From positions 1 through 64,000 of the forward strand of contig JAGVSM010000221.1 of assembly GCA_022494885.1 (NCBI GenBank): a stretch of DNA of 64,000 bases, in the 5' to 3' direction. The stretch comes from Micrasema longulum. Lineage: Eukaryota; Arthropoda; Insecta; Trichoptera; Brachycentridae. A program made the position numbers and the translations under genes. The notes beneath the pieces were generated by a model. The model was not told the DNA's origin, searched no databases, and saw nothing but the letters and a program-made list of their open reading frames with translations. The first letter of the stretch is position 1, and every line of letters starts with the position of its first letter. Positions 11,246-23,140 of this stretch are shown here, in pieces.

Positions 11246-11389
11246 ATACATTCAAAAGTTTAATACAAAACAGATAAAAATTAACCAGCATTACAATGCA
11301 TGGAACATAAAGCATGGAAATTTTGCCAAAACCACAAGCTAAAGAAGTTACTGACTACTTTCCTCAGATAAATTTTATTTTGTTGATGT

Positions 11390-11765
11390 GTTTTTTTTTA
11401 ATATGTATTTTTCGTTTTTTATTGATAAATATTTTCTAAGATCTTCGTGACTTTTTACTTTGTTTTTAGTAGATAGGTTTTTAAAAAAAAAAAATGCTTT
11501 ATTTACTATAGGTATATACACATTTTTTTATTTTTTTTACATTCTTTACTTTATTTTTTTCAATGCTTTTTATTTTTACTATGTTTTTTTCTTTTTACTA
11601 GGTATTTAAAAATGTTTTTTTATACGTTTTTTGCCATACACTTATATTTTTTTACTATGACTTTAAATGTTTTGTACCATGTATTTTGTTTTCACTACGA
11701 ATTATACTGGGTTTTTTAATTAGTTTTTTACTTTGACTTTGCTGTTTTTCTTACCATATAATATA
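11390..11765. repeat. Degenerate tandem repeat (TTTTTACTATG-type)
   Basis: Short T-rich units with a TTTTTACTATGTTTTT-like core recur irregularly. The reverse complement (AAAAACATAGTAAAAA) is the unit of the tract at 59155-59335. The motif is too divergent to place unit borders. Confidence 0.45.
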
Positions 11766-11769
11766 AAAT

Positions 11770-13060
11770 TAGATAAATTAAAAAATTAAAAAATCAATAA
11801 ATTGAAGACCGTTTTTTGAAAACTAAACCTTTGCTTGAAAGTTAATTTTTCAGGGGAGGGTTTTTTTGGTTCGCGTCAAATCGCGTATCTTTGGTTTTAA
11901 AAAGTACACCTTACAACTTAGCCTGAAAGTAATTAAATTTTTACATTTCATATGGTTATTAATATTTCATTTGCTCTCAATATAAATTATTGAAATCAGG
12001 GATTAATATAAACGATAAAATATCGTGTTTTGAAAAAACTATAATACTTTGTGTTTTAGTGAGGTTTTTTCCAGATAATCGATGCGTCTCGATAATGACT
12101 TTAATTATTTTTTTAAACCTAAATCACCACGTGGGGCAAACATTTCGTTTTGAAAAAACGATACTCAATTTGGAAATCGATTTCCAAAGAGAAATCCCTG
12201 TCATGAAATTTATCGACATCCGAGGTGATACGATAAAATAACAAAATGCTCTACCCACAGGCCAGCGCATAGCCATTGGCAGATCGACTTAGATTTTGTC
12301 ATAAACAAATATTACTTCGTACTTTCTTCTTTCGTACGACGGAAATAACAGTATGAAAATCAGCTGGTTTCAAATTCATGACCAACTTTCTAGATTATCC
12401 CTTTCAAAAAGTAATCCTCACAATCCTGACAGGCGAAATGATAAAGACCTGTTTGTCAGCATATTATATGGAAACATGATAGTTTCCCTGGGGGACACCT
12501 AAAGTACATTTTTAATATTCATTTTCTCTAAATGCCTCGTTCGTGTCCGAAACGGTATTACAAAAGCACATTAAAAAATGTTTTCACGCAGCTCGACATA
12601 ATTTAGCCATTTTGGATCGCGTGACTAAGGAAAAATAATCCTACAGATATAGAACCATTTTTGTGAAAATGTAACAGGCAATTTCATCATGATGTACAGA
12701 AGGAAACACACATAAACATAATTATGCTGTGATAATAATTTGATACCAATTTAGATTTGATTATAAGTTTTAATTGTAATTGCTTTGTTTGGAATAATCA
12801 TTCCTTTGTTTTTTAATGGAATGTTGAGTATGTATGTAAGTGAAAATACTGAATAAAACTCATAGTTCATTATATAAATCTGTAGTCTAAATCAACAATT
12901 GACATATCGACACCTCCTACATATAATCTAGGAAAATCTTACGGCATAGATGCTGATGGGAAGATATACCTTCCGAAATCCAGTTCTCTTAGAAATTAAG
13001 GGTATACATATGTGTTTTGATTATATTCATTCATAAATTTAAAAACACCCGTAATAAAAA
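11770..13060. other. Unclassified DNA
   Basis: No gene is supported. The 83-codon frame at 11990-12241 has no recognisable motif and no flanking splice or start context that would favour it. Confidence 0.4.
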
Positions 13061-13064
13061 AAAC

Positions 13065-13455
13065 ATGTTTAATACAGAATGTTACCTCATTTAATACATT
13101 TAAAGTTTGTATTCAATATAAGATCTGGCTGGTTTTTGCAAAATGCATATTTTAGGTTGTATTGTCGTTCAGATTTAAAAAAATATATTTTAATACATAA
13201 TTAAATTATTTTAAAAGTTTTTCTAATAAATTAAAAAGGCGGTTCTTAACAATTTAGTACCCTTATGTAAATATAAAGTAAAACATGTTAAATATATAAT
13301 GTCACAACATACATACATCAGAGTTTTACTAGGGATGGCTCTTTTCTGCAAAATGCACAACTTAAGTTGTGAGGTCAGCCAGACTTTAAAAATGATTAAA
13401 TCTGGTCTAATACAAAATTAAACTCATTTTTGCATAAAAAAAACAAATTTATGCA
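13065..13455 (+). repeat. Family N, two imperfect tandem units
   Basis: A block with TTTGCAAAATGCATATTTTA (about 13135) is repeated about 210 bp later as TCTGCAAAATGCACAACTTA. Both are followed by CAGA(C)TTTAAAAA and ATACA(T)AATTAAA. A reverse-complement relative lies at 29880-30190, sharing CATCAGAGTTTTACTAGGG. There is no coding content; it may be a MITE or satellite fragment. Confidence 0.45.
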
Positions 13456-13639
13456 ATATTTTTTTATCATTTGTCAAAGTAAAAAACATTCCAACTGTTG
13501 TGCAGATTTGATTTTTCACTCATTTCACAAAAGCGCTGTTGTTTCAGTTCCACATTTCTATGGCCAGCTGCTCTCTGCATAGCTACGCATATGTTCATTT
13601 TGTCTTTGTAGGCTGTATGTGTTCTGAGAACAAATATAT

Positions 13640-13870
13640 TTCGATATCTTTATATATATATATAATTCCTCTGTACTTGTGATGTCATCGTACTCCTCCT
13701 ATACGGCTTAACCGATTTACGTGCGGTTTTCAGAGAAATATAGATCTTCGCGCTGTGCGTAGATATTAAAATCTCCAATCCAATATGTAAAAAAGAAGTG
13801 AAGAGCATAAATATTTTATTCATCGATATACCAGGGTTGCATTCGAGGAGAATGCATTTACTAAAAAATG
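13640..13870 (+). mobile_element. Helitron-like non-autonomous fragment
   Basis: A (TA)n run is followed by ACTCCTCCTATACGGCTTAA and CCGATTTACGTGCGGTTTT. This wording is familiar from insect interspersed repeats often classified as Helitron ends. No Rep/helicase coding sequence is present and the 3' CTRR hairpin end was not found, so the assignment rests on resemblance only. Confidence 0.3.
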
Positions 13871-14216
13871 GAAAGATGTTGTTTTTTTGTGTACAAAAAA
13901 AGTTTGTTTTTGAATGTTTACATACGGCATTTGTTTTTTTGTGAATCTCAATCAGATTTTTTCCTTAAATTTCTTATAATTTCTACCCATTTATTTACTT
14001 TATTGGATTTTTCGTAAAACTTAAATAATATTAAATTCAATACATTTTTAAAAATCGTATTAGAACATAAGTACACCCCTCTGTTGGTGAGAAGACCGGA
14101 GTTTGACGTTTGCAAAAAGAATACCATATTTGAAAAAATATTTACTTTATGTTTTCGAATTCAACTATAAACAGGTAACTACTTAAATTCAATATTTGAA
14201 TATTAATAATTTTTAG

Positions 14217-14434
14217 TTTTGGAATTCAATCATAAACAAGTGACGGGGTGCCTGCTTATCAATGAAAAGTATTTTTCAAAGCTAATAGCAGGCAAGCCAA
14301 CGTTCAGGAAGGACAACGTCTCTCGGGTCGGCTCGTTTTCTTATAAAGATTGCTTTTACTCTTGCGTGCAAGTCGTATCTACGGGTAATAATAATTATGA
14401 CTTCTTTGTGCTGTAGAGAATATCACGCGCACAG
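14217..14434 (+). CDS. Candidate exon of unknown gene (splice signals on both sides)
   Basis: A pyrimidine-rich TTTTTAG (AG at 14215-14216) precedes, and a consensus donor CAG|GTAAGT (GT at 14435-14436) follows, a 218-nt segment with higher GC than its flanks. One frame is open for 65 codons (14219 to stop 14414-14416) and encodes a cysteine-containing peptide I do not recognise; the other two frames stop early. The in-frame stop before the donor means it would be a terminal coding exon with a 3'-UTR intron, or a non-coding exon. The first ~30 bp repeat a stretch 63 bp upstream. Confidence 0.25.
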
Positions 14435-14919
14435 GTAAGTATATACATATTTATTATACGAATTATAATGACTCACCTACGGAAGCTGACATGAATCACA
14501 CTATATTTACTATGCAGTATGATAAAGTACAAGTTAGTTGTTAAAAAATCGAATGTAAGAAGAAAAATATTCAGAACATTCCACATAACGCCCCCATGAT
14601 ATGTGAATAACGATATTTGCTGGTTATAAAAAAATATGTACGTATGGAAGAATACATTCATAAATGAAGACATGTGTGGATAGCAGCGTTATGTCGCAAA
14701 TTTTGAAAAATTAACTTTTCAAAAATATTAATGACGATTTTATTTCGGTACAACCCTTTCACATAAAACCAACGGCACCATTGTAAAATGGCAGAAATCG
14801 ATTATAAGCGCGAATGAAGGTGTTTTATCAATAATTGTACCGATCCACGGTGTTGAAAATTTTAACCTCAAATATCTCTTATTTATTCAACAATTATTTG
14901 AGTATGTTCAAGAGAGTTA

Positions 14920-15022
14920 TATTTAGATTTTTTTGCAACGAACGAAAAACATTTTTGAGAAGGGAATATAGAAGTCTATGCATTCACAGGGCTTATGACC
15001 TGTCATTGGTGGGTTTAAGAGG
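14920..15022 (+). repeat. Repeat D, segment A
   Basis: AAAACATTTTTGAGAAGGGA, CACAGGGCTTATGACCTGTC and TTGGTGGGTTTAAGAGGCC match segment A. The unit stops abruptly where the LINE tail at 15023 begins. Confidence 0.55.
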
Positions 15023-15340
15023 CCACTTACTTTCGAAACGACCCAAATTTTTACTGAACACGGAGCTATGAGAAGTTATTCATCTAGGTTTAAATCAAGG
15101 AATGATGACTATTGTCCATGCGATGATATTTTTTCACAGAGTATCGAACATATGTTATTTCAGTGCCCATTTTTCAGTTTACAACGCCATAATCATGAAA
15201 CAGAATGCAGGAAAGATGGAATATCCTTAACAGATATCCACACTGTAGTTAAAAGTAGTTATCACGCGCCATTGTTCTTGAACTTTGCAACAACGGTGAT
15301 TGGACTCATAAAGGTAATAAACCAAAATCAGTGATCGAAC
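15023..15340 (+). pseudogene. LINE ORF2 C-terminus with Cys/His knuckle
   Basis: The frame contains RSYSSRFKSRNDDYCPCDD followed by SIEHMLFQCPFFSLQRH. This C-x-C...H-x4-C arrangement is the zinc-knuckle-like C-terminus of Jockey/R1/I-type LINE ORF2 proteins, where it follows the RNase H or thumb region. The frame starts mid-domain and ends at 15334. No polymerase is present, so this is a 5'-truncated copy. The clade cannot be decided from this tail. Confidence 0.6.
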
Positions 15341-15444
15341 ATCCTATTTCCAAGACAAGCAAAAACGATTTTTCCAAGTACCTTAGCCTTGTACATGACA
15401 CGTGAGGCTACTAAGTACAGGGGTCCAAATATATATTTTAAAAG

Positions 15445-15520
15445 AGAAAAAGGCCACTTTATATTTTCCTTTCTCAAAAATGTTTTTCCTCTGTTGAAAC
15501 AAATTTAGATCTAATTAATC
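15445..15520 (-). repeat. Repeat D, fragment
   Basis: Antisense segment A words are seen: AAAAGGCCACTTTA, TTTCTCAAAAATGTTTTTCC and TCTGTTGAAAC. It is a short remnant, probably the inverted partner of the A segment at 14920. Confidence 0.45.
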
Positions 15521-15589
15521 CACTCATGTCTTCAATTAATTCAAATAAATGTATTTATTTTATCAAACGGAAGCAATGCGGATGAATGA

Positions 15590-15805
15590 ATTATATACTA
15601 CAGATGCCTTCTGAGAGCTATAACTACGTTTATCTTCTTTGCAAGGTTCTAGCGCTCTTCATTGTTCACGGCCGACAGTTTGTAGGCAGTTAACGTCTGA
15701 ACTGCGGGACGCGAATCTGACATGGAAGGACTCACGGGAGTTGGCCGCTGTCAGAGAGGCCTGTATAGATTTCGTGGATACCGTATGCTTCACCTAGGTG
15801 GAGGA
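15590..15805 (+). pseudogene. RTE-like LINE ORF2 remnant (family R2)
   Basis: The segment aligns by eye with 18540-18755 (+) and 38040-38240 (-): a mid block (ATGCCTTCTGAGAGC...), then GACGCGAATCTGACATGGAA, GAGTTGGCCGC and GATTTCGTGGATACC. In the longer copy the same block follows a LINE thumb motif (SWLGHILQMP). All frames are broken here. Confidence 0.5.
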
Positions 15806-16079
15806 CATAGATAAAGTTTGAAAGATATTTAATTAAAGTAGAAAATAAATCTTTACCTAAATTAATTAATAGCAATTTTTAAGAAAGCTATAAATTGAAC
15901 CCTGATCTACCACAACACGGTAAATAAATAACCATGAATTACCTGTAGTTGAAATTAGCAATAAAGTTGAAATGATTCCGTTTATTACAAGTCTTCATTC
16001 CTTTAAAGAAAAGATAAAAAATATGATAGAAAATAAAGATAACCAATGTAACTTGTTTTTGTTATCTTTACATCTGCGA

Positions 16080-16690
16080 GTATTGGTCTTCATTTAAACC
16101 CAGTCGGGGGAATAATCCCCTGACCTTACCAGTTGCAATCACCTTATAAACTTGCCGTTAAATTAATTAGATTAACGGAATGGCACTTTGCTAAATTTTA
16201 TTGCCCACCCCGTTTCATTAATCTCCATCTGTATCGTTGCCAGTCCCAATGGCCCGATACGACCCTATCTAGGGGTAGATTTACGTCAGACATTACGCGG
16301 ACCATATTGTCCACCTCTCCACTGAGCTTAAGGTATATCGGTAGATACAATAAAGGCCTGTACTTAGCTTTGTCTCGAGAGCCTACATATAAATGTTGTA
16401 TTGTATATGTAGGCCACCATCTGCGCCTTACGACCGAGACACAATTAAACTTAATAATGAAATAATTTGGTCTTGCACACCGCTGACGTCATACGTGCTG
16501 CACTTAAAATCTATTAGTTTTGCATTCCATCCCCTAAAGAGTAAAATATCAAATAAACGTAATATATTACAACCTCTTCTTCTACAATTACTTCTTCTTC
16601 TTCCGATGGAGGTTTTGGAGGTTACAAATCGCGGCGGCAATTCTCACTTTGTTGACAGCTGCCCTGAACAAGGACTGCGTTCAAGACAAG
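16080..16690. other. GC-richer unclassified block with a CRE site
   Basis: Composition is higher in G+C than the flanks, with few homopolymers. A consensus TGACGTCA lies at 16484-16491. The frame 16133-16465 (110 codons) has no recognisable motif. CTTCTTCTTC-type repeats occur near 16575-16600. The right edge abuts the (TAGTAG)n-like 3' end of the antisense LINE. Confidence 0.3.
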
Positions 16691-18200
16691 TTCTTTAGCC
16701 AAGCCAAGACTACTACTACAACAACTACCATCACGTCATTTTCTGTAGATGTAAGCAGAGAGAATGAACGTCTATCTTGGCATACATTTCTAGCTTCTTC
16801 CACATTCATACATCTTGTCATACATGCCCTTCGGTTCTGCCTTAAATGACCAGATTTAAGACTTTGGTTTATCTGATCATACCACGTCTTCCTTAGTCGT
16901 CCTCGTCTTACGTTACATTTTTGGCATATTATACACTTGTTTTACCATTCTTTAGTCATCCATTCGTTCTACATGATCAAACCATCTCAGAGACCCTTTA
17001 TTCATCTTATCAATTATACCTGACTCAAATTTACACTTCCACCTGATTTCATCATTCGTAACCCTGTCATACAATAATTTTCCACACATTCGTCTAAGAG
17101 ATCGCATTTTGCCCGCGTTCACTCGGTTTCTATCCTTCCTCTGCCAGCTCTATGTTTCACTTCCATACATAAGTGTTGGGACGAAAACTCCGTTGTGAAC
17201 TGCCAGTTAATCTTCAATTGGTATATTATTATTAGCAATTAATATACTTAGTGCGCCGTTCATTTAGTTGCCCGCATTCACTCTACTTTCTACATCTTTT
17301 TCTACTCTTCCATCTCTTCCACAAATCCACAAATTCATCTATTTGTTTAAGGTATACGTTGTTAACATTTATTATGCAGTTAGTAACCTCACTTGCCCTT
17401 TCAAAGACAATTTTTTTTTTTTTATAGAGTCTTTATTCAATAAAATATACATATTATTACAATATTAATACATTATAAAGAAAACAAAGTATTAAGATAT
17501 ATTTTGTCCCGATAAACTATTCAATAATAGTTTGTCATCGGGTGCTCAGACATTAGTTTTAATTAATAATCAAATAAGAAGAGTACAGACATAATACTGT
17601 GTACGTATAAAATAATAAACATAAAAATAGTTTAAAGATATATATATATATATATATTTTTTTAAGTAAGAAAATAGAGTAAAATAATACAAATAAAATA
17701 AAAGAATATTAATTTACTTAAATATATTTTAAATATAAGAAAAAAAAATAATAGACACATATATAAATAGTGTGTGCTCATAAATGTAATCAAAACAAGA
17801 TAAAAAAATAAATTAAACCAAGTAAAGTAAATCGAGAATTTCAATTCATATCACTTTTGACTTACTTTCATCACCAAGTCGCTCTTCAGGCATACATCAT
17901 GCATTCTAGAGATATTTTGTTGCAAATCCCCCTTGCTGCTTGCTAAAAGAACTGTATCATCAGAGTACAACAAGCAGCTTACTGAAAAACTATCCATTTT
18001 CGCTCCAATACCCATACATATTATCATTTTCATACAGTTGCCTATGTGTGGAGTAAACAACTATGGTGACATTACACATCCATGTTTCACGCCTTTTAAG
18101 ATCGAAAATCATGGTGTAAATTCTCTTCCTTTAGCCAAGAAAAGCATCTTACATCTGCACTGCGTCTTCCTTCAATCCTTCTTTGTAGAATGATTTGTAA
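16690..18200 (-). pseudogene. RTE-like LINE ORF2, antisense, split by an insertion
   Basis: Reading on the minus strand from 18200, the RT shows GVKHGCVMSP (the usual GxxQGCxxSP block with Q changed to H), then LLYSDDTVLLASS, the catalytic Y-x-D-D box with S. After the insertion (about 17409-17848) come NGALS, AVHNGVFVPTLMYGSET, MRSLRRMCGK, DRVTNDEIR, LRWFDHVERMDD and RCMNVEEAR. This order is RT palm, thumb and basic C-terminus. The 3' end has a TAG-rich tract (16690-16735). Frames shift several times and stops interrupt, so it is dead. The endonuclease domain is missing. Confidence 0.8.
17409..17848 (-). mobile_element. Retroposon inserted in the LINE (A-tailed, hairpin-bearing)
   Basis: The insertion interrupts the LINE ORF between its YSDD palm and thumb. 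On the minus strand its 3' end is GAATAAAGACTCTATAAAAA plus a poly(A) run (17411-17423). A hairpin (17508-17542) with stem AAACTATT/AATAGTTT is shared with a plus-strand relative at 53427-53560, which also has AATAAAGAC downstream. A (TA)n tract lies at 17636-17660. No coding region is recognised. Confidence 0.6.
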
Positions 18201-18289
18201 AATGATATAGTTTTCGCCTCTCATCATTATCTCATATTACAACAGAAATAGAAATCAAGTTTGACAAGGAGATACGGAGTTAAGTCTAT

Positions 18290-18765
18290 TCATTGACTCA
18301 CACTTACTTGGTGAAATGCCGTCTATACAACGCCTGCATAACATATATTCTCTTTTACGGATGCAAATCGTGGCACCTCACTAGAACCCAAAACAGCAAA
18401 ATCCTGAGTTTTGAGGTTAAGGTCTCAGAAACATCTTAGGTGAGTGGTGGTTTGACTTTGTAAGGAATGAAGTAATAAGATAACGAACAAAGCAAACTTA
18501 AAAACTATCATCAAGCGGAGACAATAAGTTGGCTAGGCCATATTTTACAGATGCCTCCAAAGAGTCTCAACCACGCTTGCCTACTTTACAATGCATCAGG
18601 TTCTCAACGTCCTGGTTTAAATCCACTGCTTCCGTTCGTCGACAGTTTATGTCAGGACTAGGGGACACGAACTTGACTTGGGAGGACGCACATGAGCTGC
18701 CGGCCGACAGAGATGCCGGGAGATTCTTTGTGAACACCATATGCTTTAACTAGGGAGTGGACATG
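18290..18765 (+). pseudogene. RTE-like LINE ORF2 remnant (family R2, longest copy)
   Basis: Across three frames the segment reads YNACITYILFYGCKSWHLT, then a degenerate stretch, ISWLGHILQMP, SLNHACLLYNASGSQRP and a W-rich tail ending NTICFN. The YGCxSWxLT and LGHxxxM motifs are typical of the thumb of LINE reverse transcriptases. The palm is absent. Copies at 15.6 kb and 38.0-38.6 kb share the tail. Confidence 0.65.
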
Positions 18766-18789
18766 GAATGATGATAACGAGAAATTATT

Positions 18790-19050
18790 TACATGGCTTA
18801 TAGACGTTTTACACACTGATTTACATTCATCATCCCTCTTGTTTGAACATTAATATTTCTTTATGTCTTCCTGTTTGAATGTTGATTTTAGTGATGTAAA
18901 AGAGCTGAGACTGTTTTTGCTGTTAGTGAAATTCTTTAGCATGACTGAATTATTTCACCTACTAAGCAACACCATAAAAAATACTTAGTTTTTTAAACTT
19001 ATTTTAGGACCAGATAGTTCAACAAGCTGGTTTTGAACAAACTGATCCAT
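18790..19050 (+). repeat. Repeat D, partial unit
   Basis: Segment A end (ACACTGATTTACATTCATCA), segment B (GAGCTGAGAC, CTGAATTATTTCACCTACTA) and the start of segment C (GGACCAGATAGTTCAACAAG) appear in order. It is an old, diverged unit. Confidence 0.5.
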
Positions 19051-19834
19051 TTTGTTTATCTCTTAAAGGATTGGGTTGAAAAAAAAAATCTCTGGAAAGG
19101 TGCTGTAACTTTAAGTTATATTAAGCAAAAAACAAGAAACACATTTTAAAATATGTACAGGTATTTAAAAACAACAAATAAACACACTTGTATTACTCTT
19201 TAATAATATTTTTCCAAAAATTTGTAAAAACAGCTATATTATATGATAATACATAATTAAGTTCTATCAAAACATACATCTAGTTTTGTATTTTATGTAA
19301 ACTCATGTGACATCATATCCACGCCAAAATAAAGTGAATCTGATTTGGATAAGAGTTTTATAATTTATTATTACACCTTCACGATTTGAAAAAATAAAAA
19401 TTAAAAAGCGAATGAAATACTATAAAGCTTAAAAAATTAAAAATTTATTACTTTTGCTATATGTCCAAAGTTAGAATATTCATGGTTTTCTACCCCAAAG
19501 CCTATTAGGGAAGCCATTATCCCTAGATTCTAGCGCAGTGATCGTCCTAAGGGATGCTAAAGCTTGGAACGAGTACTCACAGTACAAACAGTCTGGCAGA
19601 ATTAAAAAAGCTCCGGGCAAGTTTCAATGAAAGGGCTTCATTGTATGAAGCGCAACGAATTGCCACAGTATGCAGTAGCTACCTACCACATATAATAACA
19701 CATACATACATTTCAACAACGCAGCGTAGCGGTTCGATTCGTTTAAAATAGGGATGCATATATTTATAGAGACCAAGAGTTGCATTTATTGAACTGAAAA
19801 ATTATTTGCCCGGTCTGCGTACAATTTGAGCATA

Positions 19835-20250
19835 AGACATGTGTAAGATTCATTTTGACATATGCTGTAAAATACAACCGAACACTACAAGAACAAAGAA
19901 CCTGCAAAGAACATCAGAAATGAGGGTTCTCAGGTCGATTACTGCAAACACTCAGAGCGACCTGGTCAAAAATGACTTTATACGGATAGCGTGTGAACTT
20001 CAAGATCTAGTACACTGGAGTAGATTCCGTAGAAGATTCTAGAGAGATCATGTTCACAGAATCAACAGCGATTGACTGGTATCCACAGCAACCGAATAAT
20101 TTCCTTCCGGAAAAGCGATGGAAATATAGTTGGGCCCCATCACTGAATACCGAGTAGTCTGAGAGGAACAGATCTTCAGATCTACAAGAAGACGACAAAG
20201 AAAATGGACTAAATAAGTTTGGTGCGTCAAGCGAGGTGAAACGTTCATTC
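19835..20250 (+). pseudogene. RTE-like LINE ORF2 thumb/C-terminal remnant
   Basis: The frame reads NTTRTKNLQRTSEMRVLRSITANT, IRIACELQDLVHWSRFRRRF and then a broken HVHRIN. The pattern TKxxxRTxEMRVLRxI...W...RR is the post-palm region of RTE-like LINEs. It differs from the R1 and R2 copies nearby, so it is a separate subfamily. Stop codons and a frame change end the readable part near 20200. Confidence 0.6.
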
Positions 20251-20939
20251 TAGAAAATTGGTGCGTAGATTTTCACGGTAACTATTATCAATATGTATCG
20301 TCTTTTTTAAGTGACTCCGTATTAGATAGATTCGTTCCGGTGTTTTAACTACTATTGCAAGAACCATCTTCAGGGTAAACTATGCGTTGTGTAAAAAGTA
20401 ATGATATGTGAAAGTAGTTTGTACCGTGTCGCTATCGGCAGTAAATACATTCAGTAGCATTTTTGTCATGTGCTGTCCCGAAAAACATCTTGATTTAATT
20501 TAATCCCGTCGCCGGGTCAATTTTTCGCCTTCTAACGAGGTATTGTGCATAAATCCTGAAACTGCAGTGCACGAATAATAAAAGTGACAACTGATATATA
20601 CAGACATAACATAATCAAAGACTACGGGCACTACACATGACAAAAATAAATTCTGAATGATGAAAGATGAGTAATGAATAATGCCGATTACGACACGGTT
20701 CAAACTACTAGTACATGATATTTATATATTTATTGAGGTGACACATAGTTTATCCAACTTGTTCTTCATTGTCTTTGATTTATTCTAGGATGGCTCCTGG
20801 AACAACAGCACAGGATCATCCAAACCCGACGATACATGTCCATTCAAGAAAACAGAGCGAGTGAGTGAGTACACATATGTATGTGCGTCGCTGCTCTGCC
20901 CAGCAGTGATTAGCTACGAGTAGGTCATTGAATTGAATA

Positions 20940-21125
20940 CACATACAATCATAATGTCTCTATCTGCTTTAGGTAGTGCATAAGACACTCCAACCCTACA
21001 TCAATATTGCAATGTAAAATCACATTTACATCAATATTCCTGATTAACCGTCCCAGCACACAACCCAGATCCATAAAGTATGGTAAATAAATGTGCCAAC
21101 CACTTCACTACGAGGCGGACTTATC
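20940..21125 (-). repeat. tRNA-derived SINE, family F (degenerate)
   Basis: On the minus strand GTCCGCCTCGTAGTGAAGTG looks like a tRNA 5' end with an A box. A B-box-like GGATCTGGGTT follows, then TCAGGAATATTGATG. Copies at 49500-49635 and 51470-51632 share the CTCGTAGTG head and the AATATTGAT / TTTTATTG tail order. The match is weak in this copy. Confidence 0.4.
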
Positions 21126-21164
21126 GTCGCGTTAGGAAAACAAGGTTCTATGCGGATCCTTTTT

Positions 21165-21270
21165 TTTATTAAATAATAATTAATTTTTTTTTGTACTCCC
21201 GTGAGTTACAGCAAATTCATTTTGGGACAAAATAATATATTCATAAATGTATGGCAATAATAATAATAAA
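21165..21270 (-). repeat. Family I fragment
   Basis: T-rich tract followed by CCCGTGAGTTACAGCAAATTC and GGGACAAAATAA, as at 10072-10190. Confidence 0.4.
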
Positions 21271-21842
21271 GTAACAAGAAATAATATGTACATAAAACTG
21301 AAATAAGATAGCAAGCAAGTATATAATACAAATAAATTAAAAACAATTCATCATTTAAATTAATATTAAATATTTATTTATTGTAAGAAAGAAATATCCG
21401 GGGAAAAGGAAGAATTTAAAACTAAATTTCACCTTCCACATACCTCCTCAAGTAGTAATTTTTTGAATGAATACAGTCATTTTTTGGCGTTCTATCGGAC
21501 TCCGGTAGCCTGTTTTACGAAGCTCTTACAGCTTTTACAAGCAAAATACAGCAGAGACCTTAGACCATACCATGTCGTGCGTGATTCATATTTTTTTTAG
21601 TCATGAAGTTTTTAAATGGAGATATTATTGTATCTAATACTTTTTATTAAAATTGTCTTATAGAACTAAATAATGATTAGGGATTGTTTTTATTTTTATT
21701 TTAAAGAACAAATATTTAAATATCAATATAATCAAAGTTTAATTTAAAAAAATATATTTCTTAGATATTTAAAAATGTTTACGTGAGAGTAGCCATCGAG
21801 TCAATATCACTCAATTTCAAACATTCAATTATTTTTTTCAGA

Positions 21843-22200
21843 TATACTCGGCCAGACTGTGAAATTATCTCCCATCTACCATCAAAGATGTTACTACATT
21901 ATCTCTGTTTAAATCACGTCTAAAGAAAAATCTCCTTTCTCTTCCTTAATCTTTCCTCTTTTCCTTTTTCCTCTTTTTCCTCTTTTTTCCTTTTTCCCAT
22001 TGAGTAATAGTTTTGATTTAAAGTAATTCATAAACAAATACGTTTATTTCTATTTTTATATATCTTTAGCTTTTTAATATTTTTTTTCTATTGAATATGT
22101 TCTGTAACTTGAATTATACAAATAAAACTTTTATTTTATTGGTTGGTTGGAAGAAATTTCCATTTGGCAATAAGCCCGCCAACGTACAAATAACATTATG
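21843..22200 (+). mobile_element. LINE family C: ORF2 C-terminus plus 3' UTR
   Basis: The coding remnant (about 21843-21947) reads ARL, a stop, then NYLPSTIKDVTTLSLFKSRLKKNLL, the classic end of CR1/L2-type ORF2 (W/YNxLP...FKxxLKxxL). A pyrimidine-rich tract (21930-21998) and AT-rich UTR follow. The 3' end has TTGGTTGGTTGGAAG and GCAATAAGCCCGCCAACGTAC. The same end occurs at 25100-25210, 57605-57690 (minus) and 59400-59500, which links the coding tail with this UTR. Confidence 0.65.
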
Positions 22201-22914
22201 TACAAAAAGTAAAATAATCATTTGAAACATAGTTTTTCTGTGTTTTCTGTGCTGCAATCAAAATTATACAGTTTTACAGCCGTTAGTAAATTATTAATAG
22301 TGCGGTATATGGCCCGTGGTCGGCTTTCTCCATTTTTGCAACCCTGGCATAGAAATTATTCACATAACAGGCGTGAAATTCTTTTACTCAACATGCAAAG
22401 GTTTCGCAAGCAATAATATTATAATTTAATACGGTCCACGAGTATCATTCAATATCTCATAAAACCCAATGTATTTTAATGTGAGATCCTTTTGTCCTCT
22501 TGTCGCTGGCTACTACTTTTCTATGTACTGAATCCCGCGAAATTGTGATTCTTTTGTGCTGAAAACTCGTAAAGACGATATGCAATGCTTCTTGAAGCCA
22601 TGTATGGAAAGTGCATCATTTATTTACGGTAGTTCACGCTTATGTTACTATTAGATTTTGCTTCGAGCGGTCCTTTATGATTGAAAATTTAGTGTACCTT
22701 AAAAGAAGCTTTTCAATAAATAGCGCATTAATTTAAGAAATTAAATTTAGAAATTTTGGCATTCATACTATGCATAGTTCGTTTTGTGCAACTTTATTTT
22801 TACATTGCATGAAATGTGTATTCTTTTACAAAACTCCGACTTAATCCAAAAATCTATAGACAATAACTGGATTTTCACTTTTTTCACCAACAAACTTGAA
22901 ACAAAAAAAAGCAT

Positions 22915-23140
22915 GGAAATTTAAAAGTATTTTCAGACATTGGCCATGCTGCACAGTTTATAAATTATGTAAAAAAGACAAATTGTAAGCGCTGTAAATC
23001 CTAAACTTCCATATCTCTTTTTAAAAATGTTTTACCTCTAATATGCAAAAAATTTAGATCCTAGAGAGTTAAATCCAAGCTGTTTTCAAATATGTGGGCA
23101 TGCTCAAAACATTGTTGATTTAACTAACAGGTAAGTATTA
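22915..23140 (-). repeat. Repeat D, older copy, left part
   Basis: Antisense segment A (GGCCATGCTGCACAG, CTGTAAATCCTAAACTTCCA) and segment C (GATCCTAGAGAGTTAAATCC, TGCTCAAAACATTGTTGATT) occur up to an AGGTAAGTATTA word at 23129-23140. The younger D element begins immediately afterwards. The older unit resumes at about 23832. Confidence 0.6.

Noticed and set aside
16428..16640. Antisense 70-codon Arg-rich frame
   Set aside because: It overlaps another frame on the plus strand, has no motif and contains CTTCTTC repeats.
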